Assembly: GCF_022394535.1 (NCBI RefSeq)
Contig: NZ_CP089414.1
Location: forward strand, 5,270,001 to 5,334,000
Length of the DNA stretch: 64,000 bases
Reading direction: 5' to 3'
DNA from: Dyella terrae
GTDB taxonomy: Bacteria; Pseudomonadota; Gammaproteobacteria; Xanthomonadales; Rhodanobacteraceae
Positions within the stretch are counted from its first letter, which is position 1. Each line of letters starts with the position of its first letter. The notes under the pieces are model-generated. The model did no database searches. It had not been told where the DNA came from and saw only the letters and a list, made by a program, of their open reading frames with translations. A program made the translations under genes and the position numbers. This document shows, piece by piece, positions 35,662 through 45,303 of the stretch.

Positions 35662-36093
35662 ATGCGTATCGGTAACGACCGTCGGCAAGACGACTTCGAG
35701 ATCAACGTGATCTCGCTGATCGACGTGCTGCTTACCCTGCTGATGTTCTTCGTGCTCACCACCACCTTCATCCAGCATTCGCGGTTGCAGGTGACGCTGC
35801 CCAAGGCCAGCGCGGAAGAGCGCGACATGCAGGCACCCGCGCTCACCATCGTGGTGGATCGCGACGGCCATTTCTTCGTCGGCAGCGATGAAGTCCACGG
35901 CGAGGGCGTCGAGCCGCTCAAGCAGGCTATCGCCAATGTCGCCGGCGACGATCGCGAGCGTCAGGTCACCATTCGCGCGGATGCGATGACGCCGCACCAG
36001 AACGTCGTCATCGCCATGGACGCGCTGGGCCAGTTGGGCTTTACCAAGCTGTCCATCGCCACCACGCCGACCCAGTCGGGCACGGGTCCATGA
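35662..36093 (+). CDS. exbD: ExbD/TolR-type stator subunit
   Basis: A 143-residue protein with one N-terminal membrane helix that holds the proton-carrying aspartate (INVISLIDVLLTLLMFFVLT, about residues 14-33) and a periplasmic domain. It follows exbB by 3 bases and overlaps msbA by 4 bases. Confidence 0.9.
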   Translation: MRIGNDRRQDDFEINVISLIDVLLTLLMFFVLTTTFIQHSRLQVTLPKASAEERDMQAPALTIVVDRDGHFFVGSDEVHGEGVEPLKQAIANVAGDDRERQVTIRADAMTPHQNVVIAMDALGQLGFTKLSIATTPTQSGTGP

Positions 36094-37868
36094 GCGAGGG
36101 CAAGAAGAAAGTCGCCCTGTGGGACGCACATAGCCGGCAGATCTACAAGCGCTTGCTCGGCTACTCGGCCCGTTACTGGCCGGTGATCCTGATTGCCATC
36201 GTCGGCTTTGCTGTGGACGGCGGCGCGTTGGCCGTCTTCACCAACGCGCTGCAGCCGATCATGGACACGCTGCTGCAGCAGAAGGATCCGTACCTGATCC
36301 GCTGGATGCCGTGGTGGATCATCGGTATTTTCACGATGCGCGGTATTGCCATCCTGATCAGCAACTACGGCATGGGCTACGTGGCGCGCAACGTGGTGCA
36401 GTCCATGCAGCGCGACGTGTTCGCCGCCTACCTGCGCCTGCCTGCGTCGTTCTTCGGCAGCGAGCACTCTGGCCATCAGGTCTCGCGCATCACCTACACC
36501 AGCGAGCAGGTCGCCGGCGCATCCACCGATGCGCTGAAGGTGGCAGTGACGGAGAGCATCACCGTCATCAGCATGATCGTGGTCATGCTGCACAATAGCG
36601 TGTACCTCACGACGGCCTTGTTGATCCTCGTGCCTGCCATCGTGCTCATCGCCTCGGCGGTGAGCCGTCGCTACCGCATGGTCAGCAGGCGCATCCAGGG
36701 CATGATGGGCTCGGTCACCGGTACGGTGGACGAAATGATCAAGGCCCATCGCGAGGTCCGCATCTATGGCGGGCAGAAGCAGGCCGACGAGCGCTTCCGG
36801 CAGGTGTCTGATCGCGCGCGCTACCTCAACATGAAGATCATCGCCACCAGCGCTGTCTCCGGTTCGTCCATCCAGACGGTGGCTTCGGTGGCGCTCGCAG
36901 GCATGGTGTTTCTGGCGTCGCGGCCATCGCAGATTGATCATATTTCGCCGGGCGTGTTCATTGCCGTGCTTACGGCCATGGGCGGCATGCTGTCGTCGCT
37001 GAAGCGCCTTACCAACGTGCAGTCCACCATGCAGACAGGCATCTCGGCGGCGGAGAACCTGTTCTCCCTGATGGACCTGCCGCCGGAAGTGGACCACGGT
37101 ACCAAGGTGCTCGAACGCACCAAGGGCGACCTGCGCTTCGACAAGGTGGGCCTGGTCTATCCGCTGGGAGAATTCGAAGCCCTGGCAGGCGTGGACCTGT
37201 ATTGCGCACCGGGTACGGTGACGGCCCTGGTGGGGCGTTCGGGCAGCGGCAAGAGCAGTCTGGTCAGCCTGCTGCCCCGCTTCAACGAGCCCAGCAGTGG
37301 ACGCATCCTGCTCGACGGCGAGAACTACGAGAGCTACACGCTGGATTCGTTGCGCCGTCAGATCGCATGGGTGGGGCAGAACGTGGTGCTGTTCGACGGC
37401 ACGGTGGCGGAGAACATCGCCTACGGTGAACTGGCTGGCGCCAGTGAACAGGACATCATTGCGGCTGCCACGGCCGCCCACGCGATGGAGTTCATCGCGG
37501 GCATGCCCGAGGGCATCCACAGTCCGATCGGCGAGGGCGGCAACCGCCTTTCTGGTGGGCAGCGGCAGCGCATCGCCATCGCGCGTGCCATCCTCAAGAA
37601 TGCGCCGATCCTGGTGCTGGACGAAGCAACCAGCGCACTCGACACCGAGTCCGAGCGCCTGATTCAGCAGGCGCTGCAGGGCCTGATGCGCGACCGCACG
37701 ACGCTGGTGATTGCTCACCGCTTGTCCACTATCGAGCACGCCGACCAGATCGCCGTGATGGATCATGGTCGCGTCGTCGAGCGCGGTAACCATGCCGAAC
37801 TGCTGGCCCAGGGCGGGCAGTACGCCGCGTTGCATCGCATGCAGTTTCATAGCCAGCCCGGTGACTGA
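36090..37868 (+). CDS. msbA: Lipid A flippase MsbA
   Basis: A 592-residue ABC exporter: six membrane helices in the first 320 residues, then an ATPase with Walker A GRSGSGKSSLVSLL, Q-loop WVGQNVVLFDGTVAENIAY, signature LSGGQRQRIAIARAIL and Walker B ILVLDEATSALD. It flips core lipid A across the inner membrane. The following lpxK gene, also for lipid A, is 9 bases away. Confidence 0.95.
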   Translation: MSEGKKKVALWDAHSRQIYKRLLGYSARYWPVILIAIVGFAVDGGALAVFTNALQPIMDTLLQQKDPYLIRWMPWWIIGIFTMRGIAILISNYGMGYVARNVVQSMQRDVFAAYLRLPASFFGSEHSGHQVSRITYTSEQVAGASTDALKVAVTESITVISMIVVMLHNSVYLTTALLILVPAIVLIASAVSRRYRMVSRRIQGMMGSVTGTVDEMIKAHREVRIYGGQKQADERFRQVSDRARYLNMKIIATSAVSGSSIQTVASVALAGMVFLASRPSQIDHISPGVFIAVLTAMGGMLSSLKRLTNVQSTMQTGISAAENLFSLMDLPPEVDHGTKVLERTKGDLRFDKVGLVYPLGEFEALAGVDLYCAPGTVTALVGRSGSGKSSLVSLLPRFNEPSSGRILLDGENYESYTLDSLRRQIAWVGQNVVLFDGTVAENIAYGELAGASEQDIIAAATAAHAMEFIAGMPEGIHSPIGEGGNRLSGGQRQRIAIARAILKNAPILVLDEATSALDTESERLIQQALQGLMRDRTTLVIAHRLSTIEHADQIAVMDHGRVVERGNHAELLAQGGQYAALHRMQFHSQPGD

Positions 37869-37877
37869 GGCCGTCGC

Positions 37878-38858
37878 ATGACGCTGGCCGAACGGCTCGA
37901 ATCGGCATGGTATGGAACGGCGCATGCGCCGTGGTGGACTGGGCCGCTCTCGTGGCTCTATGGCGCGCTGACCAGTTGTCGGCGCGGCCTGTATCGTCTG
38001 GGTGTGCTGCGCAGCGTGCGCCTGCCGGTCCCGGTGGTGGTCATCGGCAATTTGAGCGTTGGCGGCACCGGCAAGACGCCGCTAACCATTGCCCTGGCCG
38101 AGGCACTGCGCAAGCGCGGCTATACGCCGGGCGTGGTAAGCCGTGGCTACGGTGGTACGCAGAAGGAACCCCTGTTGCTGGGTGACCTGCCTGACCCCTC
38201 GCGCGTTGGTGACGAGCCTTGCCTTATTCGCGCCAGTGGCGTGCCAGTGGCGGTGGGGCGTGATCGTACGGCGGCGGCGAAGCTGCTGCTTGAGGCGGGT
38301 TGCGACCTGGTGATCGCCGACGATGGCCTGCAGCATTACGCGCTGGCTCGCGATCTTGAAATTTGTGTCATCGATGGTGTGCGCCGTTTCGGCAACGGCC
38401 GATTGCTGCCGGCAGGGCCGCTACGCGAGCCGATGTCGCGGCTGCAGAAGGTGGGTTACCGCGTCTGCAACGGCGGTGTGGTGGCGCCAGGCGATGTGCC
38501 GATGGAGCTTCGCGGTGGCACCGTGCGCGCGTTGGTGGACGAACATACCAAGCCGCTGACGGAGTTCGCCGGACAAACCGTACACGCGGTGGCTGCCATC
38601 GGGCATCCCGTGCGCTTCTTTGCAAGCCTGCGCTCTCAGGGACTGCAGGTGATCGAGCATGCTTTTCCCGACCACCACGCGTTCGTGCCGGATGATCTTT
38701 CGTTTGGCGATGATCGGCCTGTGCTGATGACCGAGAAAGATGCGGTGAAGTGCCGGGCTTTCGCGCAGCCCCACTGGTGGTCGGTGCCCGTGCGGGCGGT
38801 ATTGCCACCTGCTTTCTTCGACGACATCGAGACGCGCCTACGACGTGACGGGCATTGA
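37878..38858 (+). CDS. lpxK: Tetraacyldisaccharide 4'-kinase LpxK
   Basis: A 326-residue membrane-associated kinase that phosphorylates the 4' position of the lipid A disaccharide. The Walker A motif GNLSVGGTGKTPLT is at about residues 57-70, and the catalytic DDGLQHYALARD region at about 148-159. An N-terminal helix mediates membrane contact. The ATG is preceded by a 9-base gap from msbA. A terminator 11 bases beyond the stop ends the comEC/exbBD/msbA/lpxK block. Confidence 0.96.
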   Translation: MTLAERLESAWYGTAHAPWWTGPLSWLYGALTSCRRGLYRLGVLRSVRLPVPVVVIGNLSVGGTGKTPLTIALAEALRKRGYTPGVVSRGYGGTQKEPLLLGDLPDPSRVGDEPCLIRASGVPVAVGRDRTAAAKLLLEAGCDLVIADDGLQHYALARDLEICVIDGVRRFGNGRLLPAGPLREPMSRLQKVGYRVCNGGVVAPGDVPMELRGGTVRALVDEHTKPLTEFAGQTVHAVAAIGHPVRFFASLRSQGLQVIEHAFPDHHAFVPDDLSFGDDRPVLMTEKDAVKCRAFAQPHWWSVPVRAVLPPAFFDDIETRLRRDGH

Positions 38859-38869
38859 TCCCGGATACG

Positions 38870-38899
38870 AAAAAAGCCGACCCGAGGGTCGGCTTTTTT
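38870..38899 (+). terminator. Bidirectional terminator after lpxK
   Basis: AAAAAAGCCGACCC and GGTCGGCTTTTTT enclose a three-base loop. T-runs on both strands allow it to end lpxK transcription and the convergent glycine-zipper gene. Confidence 0.92.
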
Positions 38900-38919
38900 G
38901 TTGGGCATCGGCCCGCCGC

Positions 38920-39387
38920 TTACTGGATGCGGGCGATGTTGCCCTGCGGGTCGATCTGCACCATGTCGCCCACGCGAATAGCGCTGGCGTCCGGCACCGT
39001 CACGTTGCTGTAGCCGCCGTTGCCCATGCGGATGCGCAAGGTATAGCTGGCATTCGGGCGACCACTGTTGGCGCCGATGCGGTTGCCGGCGTAACCGCCG
39101 CCGACAGCACCAGCCACGGTAGCGAGGGTGTTGCCCTTGCCCTTGCCAACCTGGTTGCCCAGCACGCCGCCGGCAATGCCGCCGATGATGGTGCCAGCCA
39201 TGCTGTGATCGTTGCCCTGGGTAATGTTCTGGTCGATGGCTTCCACCGTGCCGCACTGGTCACAGCGGAGATAAATGCCGTCGTTGCGGACCAGTACGCC
39301 GTTGCGCGCGGACTGGGCGCTGGCGGCAAACGGACTGGCGGCCAGCAGGGCTGCCAGCGACAACACGGCGAGGCGAGGGGTGAACAT
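38920..39387 (-). CDS. Glycine-zipper 2TM secreted protein (paralogue 3)
   Basis: A 155-residue protein starting MFTPRLAVLSLAALLAASP at 39387 with a GGAGAG ribosome site; the frame runs further upstream without similarity. Signal peptide I cleavage is likely after AASA, and there is no lipobox. A CDQCG motif near residue 42 is followed by a glycine zipper (IIGGIAGGVLGNQVGKGKG and VAGAVGGGYAGNRIG) and a beta-rich end (RVGDMVQIDPQGNIARIQ). It is clearly related to the gene at 23569 but lacks the lipid anchor. Role unknown; probably envelope integrity. Confidence 0.85.
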   Translation of the reverse strand: MFTPRLAVLSLAALLAASPFAASAQSARNGVLVRNDGIYLRCDQCGTVEAIDQNITQGNDHSMAGTIIGGIAGGVLGNQVGKGKGNTLATVAGAVGGGYAGNRIGANSGRPNASYTLRIRMGNGGYSNVTVPDASAIRVGDMVQIDPQGNIARIQ

Positions 39388-39547
39388 GGACTTTCTCTCC
39401 AATGGGAAAATGTTGCGGCACCAGTCTAGCGGGGCAGGCTGAATGACGGACTGAATGATCGAGCGATACGCCTTATCATGAGGTCTTTCTCGGCTGGCCG
39501 TCGTGACGGGTATGTCACCGGACAACTTTCTCTTTTTCGGAGTTCCC

Positions 39548-39946
39548 ATGAGCCTTATCCAAGTCCCGGTTTCTTACGGCGAGCTGATTGACAAGATCAC
39601 CATCCTGGAAATCAAGTCCAAGCAGATCACCGACGCCACGAAGCTGGCTAACGTGCGTACCGAGCTGGATCTGCTCAACACGACCTGGGCCAGCCACCCG
39701 GCATCGACCACGGATATTTCCGCCGAACGTGCCCGCCTGCTCGCCGTCAATGAGTCGCTGTGGGATATCGAAGACCGCATCCGCCTGAAAGAAAAGGCAC
39801 AGGCCTTCGACGCTGAGTTCATCGAGCTGGCTCGCTCGGTGTATTTCCAGAACGACGAGCGCGCTGCGGTGAAGCGCGAGATCAACGTCAAGCTGGGCTC
39901 GCAGCTGGTCGAAGAGAAGTCGTACCAGGACTATCGCGCCAAGTAA
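39548..39946 (+). CDS. DUF6165 family protein
   Basis: A 132-residue protein starting MSLIQVPVSYGELIDKIT. It is helical and charged, with no signal peptide or membrane helix, and it matches DUF6165 (VPVSYGELIDKITILEIK and RLKEKAQAFD). Family members often lie within lipopolysaccharide or glycan gene clusters; here the neighbours are a GT9 glycosyltransferase and the Kdo kinase. The function is not known to me. Full length. Confidence 0.8.
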   Translation: MSLIQVPVSYGELIDKITILEIKSKQITDATKLANVRTELDLLNTTWASHPASTTDISAERARLLAVNESLWDIEDRIRLKEKAQAFDAEFIELARSVYFQNDERAAVKREINVKLGSQLVEEKSYQDYRAK

Positions 39947-39958
39947 CCCGCCGGACAC

Positions 39959-39990
39959 TGTAGGGAGCGCGCAAGCGCTCCCTACATTTT
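39959..39990. terminator. Palindromic REP-like hairpin acting as terminator between convergent genes
   Basis: TGTAGGGAGCGC-GCAA-GCGCTCCCTACA is a perfect 12-pair stem followed by four Ts, between the DUF6165 gene and the convergent GT9 gene. The core resembles the extragenic repeats with GTAGGAGCGC that are frequent in Xanthomonadales and Pseudomonas. It probably ends both transcripts. Confidence 0.8.
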
Positions 39991-39995
39991 GAGGT

Positions 39996-41039
39996 TCAGG
40001 CCAGGCCGAGGTGGGCGGCGCACGCCTCGAACCGGTCGACCGCGTCGTCAACCGTGATCAGGTCCATCACGCCGGGCTTCTCGATCTTGGCGCCCCACGG
40101 AATCTCGCTGGAAGACTTGCCGAGGAAGGCAAGCGAAGCCTCATCGTACTTGTCCACGCACCAGCGCCGGTCGGAATAGGGGCCGGAACGGTTTGGATTG
40201 CTGGCGGCATGCAGGCCCAGCACCTTGCAGCCCACCGCGTTTGCCATATGCATCGGCCCGGAATCCGGCGTCAGCAGCATCGGCGCACGCACCAGCATGG
40301 CCATCATCTTCTTCAGCGTGTCCTTGCCCGTGAGGTCGACGGGGGCGTGGCGGCATGCGGCGAGGACGGCATCGGCCATGCCGCGTTCGAGCGAGGATGG
40401 GCCACCCACCAGCACCACACGCCAGCCGCGCGTAGTGGCATGGTCCATGACCGCGGCGTAGCGCTCAGGGCGCCAGTTGCGCAGCGAGTGGCTGGAGGTC
40501 GGGCTCACCAGCAGGGTGGGTTGTTCGCCTGGTAGCTGCTCAGCGGCCCAGGTATGGGCCTCCTCGGGAATCGGAATATCCCAACGCACCTGTGTCTGCT
40601 TGAGGCCCAACGGTTCGCAGAAGCTGCCCATGGCATCCAGCACGTGTTCGCCGGTGCGGGCGGGGATACGCTCATTGATCACCACGCCATGCCCATCCTT
40701 GGCCCGCGCCTTGTCGTAGCCGATGCGCTGGCGGGCTTTGACGAACAGGCTGAGCAGGTTGGAGCGCAGGGCGACCTGCATTTGCAGCAAGGCATCGAAG
40801 CGCTGGCCGTTCAGTGCATCGCCGACCGCGCGCATGCCGGCAAAACCGGCGCCCTTATCGAACGTGACGAAATTGACGCCGGGGATGTCGCCGACCAGTC
40901 GGCGCTCCAGCTTGCCTACGATCCAGGTGAGTTCAACCTGGGGCCACGCTGCCTGCAGGGTTCGCACCAGTGGCACGACGTGGGTTACGTCGCCGATGGC
41001 GGACGTGCGCAGGAGGCAGATGGAGGAGGGTGTGGGCAT
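39996..41039 (-). CDS. Glycosyltransferase family 9 (heptosyltransferase-like)
   Basis: A 347-residue GT-B enzyme starting MPTPSSICLLRTSAIGDVTH at 41039; a farther start at 41096 is possible. GDVTHVVPLVRTLQAAWP and the ADP-heptose site region (LLVSPTSSHSLRNWRPERY, and TPDSGPMHMANAVGCKVLGL) are the GT9 marks. It likely adds heptose or a similar sugar to the lipopolysaccharide inner core. The divergent neighbour is kdkA, which phosphorylates Kdo, so both act on the inner core. Confidence 0.88.
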   Translation of the reverse strand: MPTPSSICLLRTSAIGDVTHVVPLVRTLQAAWPQVELTWIVGKLERRLVGDIPGVNFVTFDKGAGFAGMRAVGDALNGQRFDALLQMQVALRSNLLSLFVKARQRIGYDKARAKDGHGVVINERIPARTGEHVLDAMGSFCEPLGLKQTQVRWDIPIPEEAHTWAAEQLPGEQPTLLVSPTSSHSLRNWRPERYAAVMDHATTRGWRVVLVGGPSSLERGMADAVLAACRHAPVDLTGKDTLKKMMAMLVRAPMLLTPDSGPMHMANAVGCKVLGLHAASNPNRSGPYSDRRWCVDKYDEASLAFLGKSSSEIPWGAKIEKPGVMDLITVDDAVDRFEACAAHLGLA

Positions 41040-41117
41040 GAAGGGTGCTGGTCGATGTGGCGGCGTGGATTCGGGACGGCCCTCGGCTAGAATCACGGCA
41101 CTTGGGCCTCAGGGCGG

Positions 41118-41864
41118 GTGTCTGACGTACAGATGGCGATGCAGGAACGAATTCGCGAAGGCGCCACAGGGGCGATTCTGTTCGACGCCACGGTGTCACC
41201 ACAAGTCGAGGATGACTGGTTCGAGCCGGAGGCGTGGCGCGAACGGGGTGCGTTACGCCAGCAATCCGGCGGTCGTGGTGGTGTCGCCATCATCGACACG
41301 TCGGCCGGCGAATGCGTGCTGCGTCATTACCGGCGCGGCGGGATGGTGGCGAAGCTGATGGGCGATCGCTACCTCTGGAACGGTGCCGATCACACCCGCA
41401 GCTTCATGGAGTTCCGCCTGCTTGCGCGCATCGCTGCGCTCGGGTTGCCAAGCGCGCCGCCCGTCGCCTGCCGCTATCGCCGGCATGGATTGCTCTACTC
41501 GGCCGACCTCATTACCCGTCGCATCACCCATGCCCAAACGTTGGCCGAGTGCCTGGCGTCGGGACGGCTGGACGGCGAAATGGCAGAGCTGGTGGGGGCG
41601 TTGGTCGCGCGGTTCCATCGCGCAGGCATCTGGCATGCCGATCTCAACGCCCATAATGTGCTGGTGACCGACGACGAGCTTTACTTGATCGATTTCGACC
41701 GCGGTCGCCAACGCGAACCCGCCGACAGCTGGCAACAGGCCAACCTGCAGCGCTTGCGCCGTTCGCTGGTGAAGCTGGGCGCGGCCTCACAGGGTGAGGC
41801 GGTGTTCGAGGAGCAGCTGTGGAAACCCTTGGTTTATCGCTATGAGCGTACCCTGAGAGCATGA
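41118..41864 (+). CDS. kdkA: 3-deoxy-D-manno-octulosonic acid kinase
   Basis: A 248-residue kinase-fold enzyme from a GTG at 41118; ATGs at codons 6 and 8 are alternatives. The catalytic loop is HADLNAHNVLV and the metal-binding motif is LIDFDRG. KdkA phosphorylates the single Kdo of lipid A precursor at the 4 position, as in Haemophilus and Xanthomonadales. It is divergent from the GT9 gene and overlaps the next gene by 4 bases. Confidence 0.9.
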   Translation: MSDVQMAMQERIREGATGAILFDATVSPQVEDDWFEPEAWRERGALRQQSGGRGGVAIIDTSAGECVLRHYRRGGMVAKLMGDRYLWNGADHTRSFMEFRLLARIAALGLPSAPPVACRYRRHGLLYSADLITRRITHAQTLAECLASGRLDGEMAELVGALVARFHRAGIWHADLNAHNVLVTDDELYLIDFDRGRQREPADSWQQANLQRLRRSLVKLGAASQGEAVFEEQLWKPLVYRYERTLRA

Positions 41865-42620
41865 ACTGGTCCCTGCATTTCCTGGGTGTCGGCGCGGCGC
41901 ATGCCGTGGAACTGGGCTCCTCGGCCGTTGTACTGGAGCGGGACGGCAAGCCGCTACTGCTGATTGATTGCGGCCCCGATACGCTGGACCGCTACATCGC
42001 CGCCTACGGTGAGCCCCCGCACGCGCTATACATCACGCACACCCACATGGATCACATCGGGGGGGATGGAGCGGTTGTTCTTCCGGCTGTGGTTCGACGA
42101 CGCATGGCGCGGGCGCACCAAAGTGTTCGTGCATGCCGGGTTGATGCCGTGGCTGCAGGCACGCGTGGCGGATTACCCCAATGTTCTGGCCGAGGGTGGC
42201 GTCAATTTTCGGGAAGCCTTCCGCTTGGTGCCTTGCACGCGGGGATTCTGGCTGGATGGCTTGTGGTTCGACGTGTTCGGTACGCGGCACCATATGGCCG
42301 GCACGTCCTACGGCGTGGCCTTGGCGGGCAGTTTTGCCTATACCGGCGACACACGTCCGATTCCCGAGGTGCTTGCGCGAGTGGCGGCTGGTGCCGAATT
42401 CATCGCCCATGATTGCGGGTTGGTGGGAAATCCCTCGCACACCGGCATCGACGATATCGAGCGTGAGTATCCGGAATCGTGGCGGTCCCGCTTGCGCCTG
42501 TATCACTACGGCAGCGAAGCCGACGGGCAGGCATTGGCGTCGCGCGGCTATGCCGTTGCTCGTCCGGGCGAGCGCTTGACGCTCCCGGAACCGGCGCTGC
42601 CTCGCCCCGATGCCGGTTGA
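41861..42620 (+). pseudogene. Metallo-beta-lactamase-fold hydrolase, frameshifted
   Basis: The first frame reads MNWSLHFLGVGAAHAVELGS and reaches the metal motif THTHMDHIGG, then meets a run of seven Gs at 42059-42065 and loses the fold. In the next frame the protein continues directly (MERLFFRLWFDDAWRG, then GSFAYTGDTRPIPEVLAR, IAHDCG and RLYHYG) to 42620. Six Gs would give a normal protein of about 252 residues of the ribonuclease Z-like MBL family. The ATG overlaps the kdkA stop. The break is the same type as in sdhC. Substrate unknown. Confidence 0.88.
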
Positions 42621-42647
42621 CGTCTTTCACCACGGATTCCGAACACC

Positions 42648-43151
42648 ATGTCCACGCCTTATCTCCAGAAACTGTTGCGTTACCGGGACTGGGCCGACCA
42701 GCTGACCTACGCGGCCGTCGCCGCGCTGCCCGAGGGTGCATCGACCGCTCCGCGTGCCACGGTCTTCGGCAACATGCTGCGTACGCTCAGCCACAGCTGG
42801 GTCGTCGACGACATTTTTCAGGCGCACCTGCAAGGGCGAGCCCACGGCCACACCAGTCGCAACACGCCCGAGCCGCTGCCGCTCGATGAATTGTGGGCGA
42901 GACAGCAGGCCATGAATGCGTGGTACCAGGACTATGCCTCGACGCTCACGCCAGCACAGGCCGCCGAGGTGGTCGCGTTCCAGTTCATCGGTGGCGGGGA
43001 AGGGCGGATGACTCGCGAGGAGATGATCCTGCACGTGGTCAACCACGCCACTTACCACCGGGGTTTCGTGGCGGACATGTTCTACCAGGTGCCGGCCAAG
43101 CCGCCGGCAACGGACCTCCCCGTGTTCCTGCGGGACGTGCCGCAGGAGTGA
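42648..43151 (+). CDS. DinB family protein
   Basis: A 167-residue four-helix-bundle protein. Candidate metal ligands are the His in SHSWVVDDIF and the two in HVVNHATYHRGF, the DinB pattern. Family members bind metal and many act as thiol-S-transferases or are DNA-damage induced; the specific role here is not known. It starts 27 bases after the MBL-fold gene. Confidence 0.85.
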   Translation: MSTPYLQKLLRYRDWADQLTYAAVAALPEGASTAPRATVFGNMLRTLSHSWVVDDIFQAHLQGRAHGHTSRNTPEPLPLDELWARQQAMNAWYQDYASTLTPAQAAEVVAFQFIGGGEGRMTREEMILHVVNHATYHRGFVADMFYQVPAKPPATDLPVFLRDVPQE

Positions 43152-43251
43152 GCCGGGCCGCCCCGCGCTATCTTGTGTGAACGGGCCCATCCCGCTATCC
43201 TTTCGCCTCTTTGCCGGGACGTGAGTCCCTGGCGAGCGGTTTCACCATTGC

Positions 43252-43344
43252 GGAGAGGTGTCCGAGTGGTTGAAGGAGCACGCCTGGAAAGTGTGTATAC
43301 GGCTTATCCCCGTATCGCGGGTTCGAATCCCGCCCTCTCCGCCA
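43252..43344 (+). tRNA. tRNA-Ser (anticodon GGA)
   Basis: Begins GGAGAGGTGTCCGAGTGG and ends CCTCTCC-G-CCA. The anticodon stem CACGC/GTGTG encloses CTGGAAA, giving GGA for TCC and TCT codons. A long variable arm and T-loop GTTCGAATC confirm a class II serine tRNA with an encoded CCA. Confidence 0.95.
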
Positions 43345-43396
43345 GTGAGTGAAACCGGGCGCCGGCCTTGAGCCGACGCAAAATGCACGTCTCTAT

Positions 43397-43506
<110 letters not shown>

Positions 43507-43601
43507 GCCTTTTCAGGGGTCCGATCGGCAACTGCTGCAGGCGTTACTGACTTGCCACGGTCGACTTGGCACAATCGGTACTTGCCCCAAGGTATACCGG
43601 A

Positions 43602-45284
43602 ATGTCCTATCAGGTACTCGCGCGCAAATGGCGCCCTCGCAAGTTCGCTGAACTCGTCGGGCAGGAGCACGTCGTGCGCGCGCTCACCAATGCGCTCGAC
43701 ACGGGCCGCATGCACCACGCCTACCTATTCACCGGTACGCGCGGCGTAGGCAAGACCACGATTGCGCGCATCTTCGCCAAGTCGCTGAACTGCGAGCGAG
43801 GCGAATCGGCCGATCCCTGCGGTGAATGCGCCGTCTGCACCGCGGTGGACGCGGGTCGTTTCGTTGACCTGCTTGAGATCGACGCCGCCAGCAACACCGG
43901 CGTGGACGATGTGCGCGAGGTGATCGAAAACGCGCAGTACGCGCCCGCCCGAGGTCGCTTCAAGGTGTACCTGGTCGACGAGGTGCACATGCTCTCCAAG
44001 CCGGCCTTCAATGCGTTGCTGAAGACGCTGGAAGAGCCGCCGCCGCACGTGAAGTTCCTGCTCGCTACCACCGATCCGCAAAAGCTGCCGGTGACGGTGC
44101 TGTCGCGCTGCCTGAAGTTCAACCTGAAGCGCCTGCTGCCGGAGCAGATATCCGGGCAGATGCGGCACATCCTTGGTGCGGAAAATATCCCCTACGAAGA
44201 CGCTGCCATCGCCGAGCTGGCGCGTGGTGCGGATGGTTCGCTGCGTGACGGCTTATCGCTACTGGACCAGGCCATCGCCTACGGTGGTGGCTCGCTACGC
44301 GTGGATGACGTGCGCGCCATGCTGGGCAGCGTCGCTCGCGGGCAGGTGTTGGGCCTCCTGCAGGCGCTGACGGAGGGTAGCGGCGAAGCACTCATGGCGG
44401 AGTGCACGCGCATTGCATCCTTCTCGCCTGATTTCGGCGGCGTACTGGACGACCTGGGCAGCGTGCTCCATCGCATTCAGCTGACCCAGCTCGTGCCGGG
44501 CTATCGGCCGGAGCAGGACGACAGTGACGGCGAGACATTGGTAGCGCTCGCCGGGCAACTGGTGCCGGAAGACGTGCAGCTGTACTACCAGATCGCTACT
44601 ACGGGCCGCCGCGATCTAGCACTCGCGCCGGATGCTCGCACCGGCTTTGAAATGGCCATGTTGCGCATGCTCGCGTTTCGCCCCGCCGAAGGCGGTGGTT
44701 CGCAGGTGGAGCGTCCGGCGGCCAGCACCGCGCCACGCGCGCCGGCGCAGGCGCCACGCGCTTCGGCACCGGTGGCCAACGAGCGCATGCATATGGCCAG
44801 CGTGGCGGAACCATCACCCGTGCGCGCGGCTCCCGCACCGGCAGCGCCGCCGGCTGCCGCGCCCGCTCCGCGTGCGCCGATTGCGACGGACGCGCGCGGT
44901 CTGCCGCATTGGGACAGCCTGATCGAGCAGGCCAACCTGAGAGGCCCGCTGGGCCAGCTCGCCCAGAATGCCGCGCTGCGCGATCGCGAAGGGCAGACGT
45001 TGGTACTGGTCCTGCAGCCCATGCACATGCATCTGGCGGTCGAGCCCATGACCAGCCAGATGGAAGAACGCATCAGTCAGGCACTGGGTGAGCGCGTGAA
45101 GCTGCGTTTTGTCGAAGAGCGCGGCGCGGTGGGTGAAACCCCGGCAGCACGTGCCGCCAATGCGCGCGAAGCTGCGCAGTCGGCGGCCGAGCAGGCCATC
45201 GAGGAAGATCCACTGGTGCAATCGCTCAAGCGCGAATTCGGGGCGCGTGTCGTGCCTCAGTCGATCAAACCGTTTGAAAACTGA
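43602..45284 (+). CDS. dnaX: DNA polymerase III subunit gamma/tau
   Basis: A 560-residue clamp-loader subunit starting [20 protein letters not shown] at 43602; 12 upstream codons are open but not conserved. Walker [14 protein letters not shown], zinc cysteines in CGECAVC, Walker [12 protein letters not shown] and sensor 1 [18 protein letters not shown] are all present. An Ala-Pro-rich linker (about residues 375-440) leads to the tau-specific C-terminal domain. I see no clear slip site for making gamma by frameshift. Confidence 0.97.
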   Translation: MSYQVLARKWRPRKFAELVGQEHVVRALTNALDTGRMHHAYLFTGTRGVGKTTIARIFAKSLNCERGESADPCGECAVCTAVDAGRFVDLLEIDAASNTGVDDVREVIENAQYAPARGRFKVYLVDEVHMLSKPAFNALLKTLEEPPPHVKFLLATTDPQKLPVTVLSRCLKFNLKRLLPEQISGQMRHILGAENIPYEDAAIAELARGADGSLRDGLSLLDQAIAYGGGSLRVDDVRAMLGSVARGQVLGLLQALTEGSGEALMAECTRIASFSPDFGGVLDDLGSVLHRIQLTQLVPGYRPEQDDSDGETLVALAGQLVPEDVQLYYQIATTGRRDLALAPDARTGFEMAMLRMLAFRPAEGGGSQVERPAASTAPRAPAQAPRASAPVANERMHMASVAEPSPVRAAPAPAAPPAAAPAPRAPIATDARGLPHWDSLIEQANLRGPLGQLAQNAALRDREGQTLVLVLQPMHMHLAVEPMTSQMEERISQALGERVKLRFVEERGAVGETPAARAANAREAAQSAAEQAIEEDPLVQSLKREFGARVVPQSIKPFEN

Positions 45285-45303
45285 TAGATAGCGGAGTTAT
45301 GCC

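Noticed and set aside
35961..37925. Long minus-strand frame (654 codons) opposite exbD and msbA
   Set aside because: msbA on the plus strand has all ABC motifs; the opposite frame is rich in His and Arg, has no known domain and crosses two genes.
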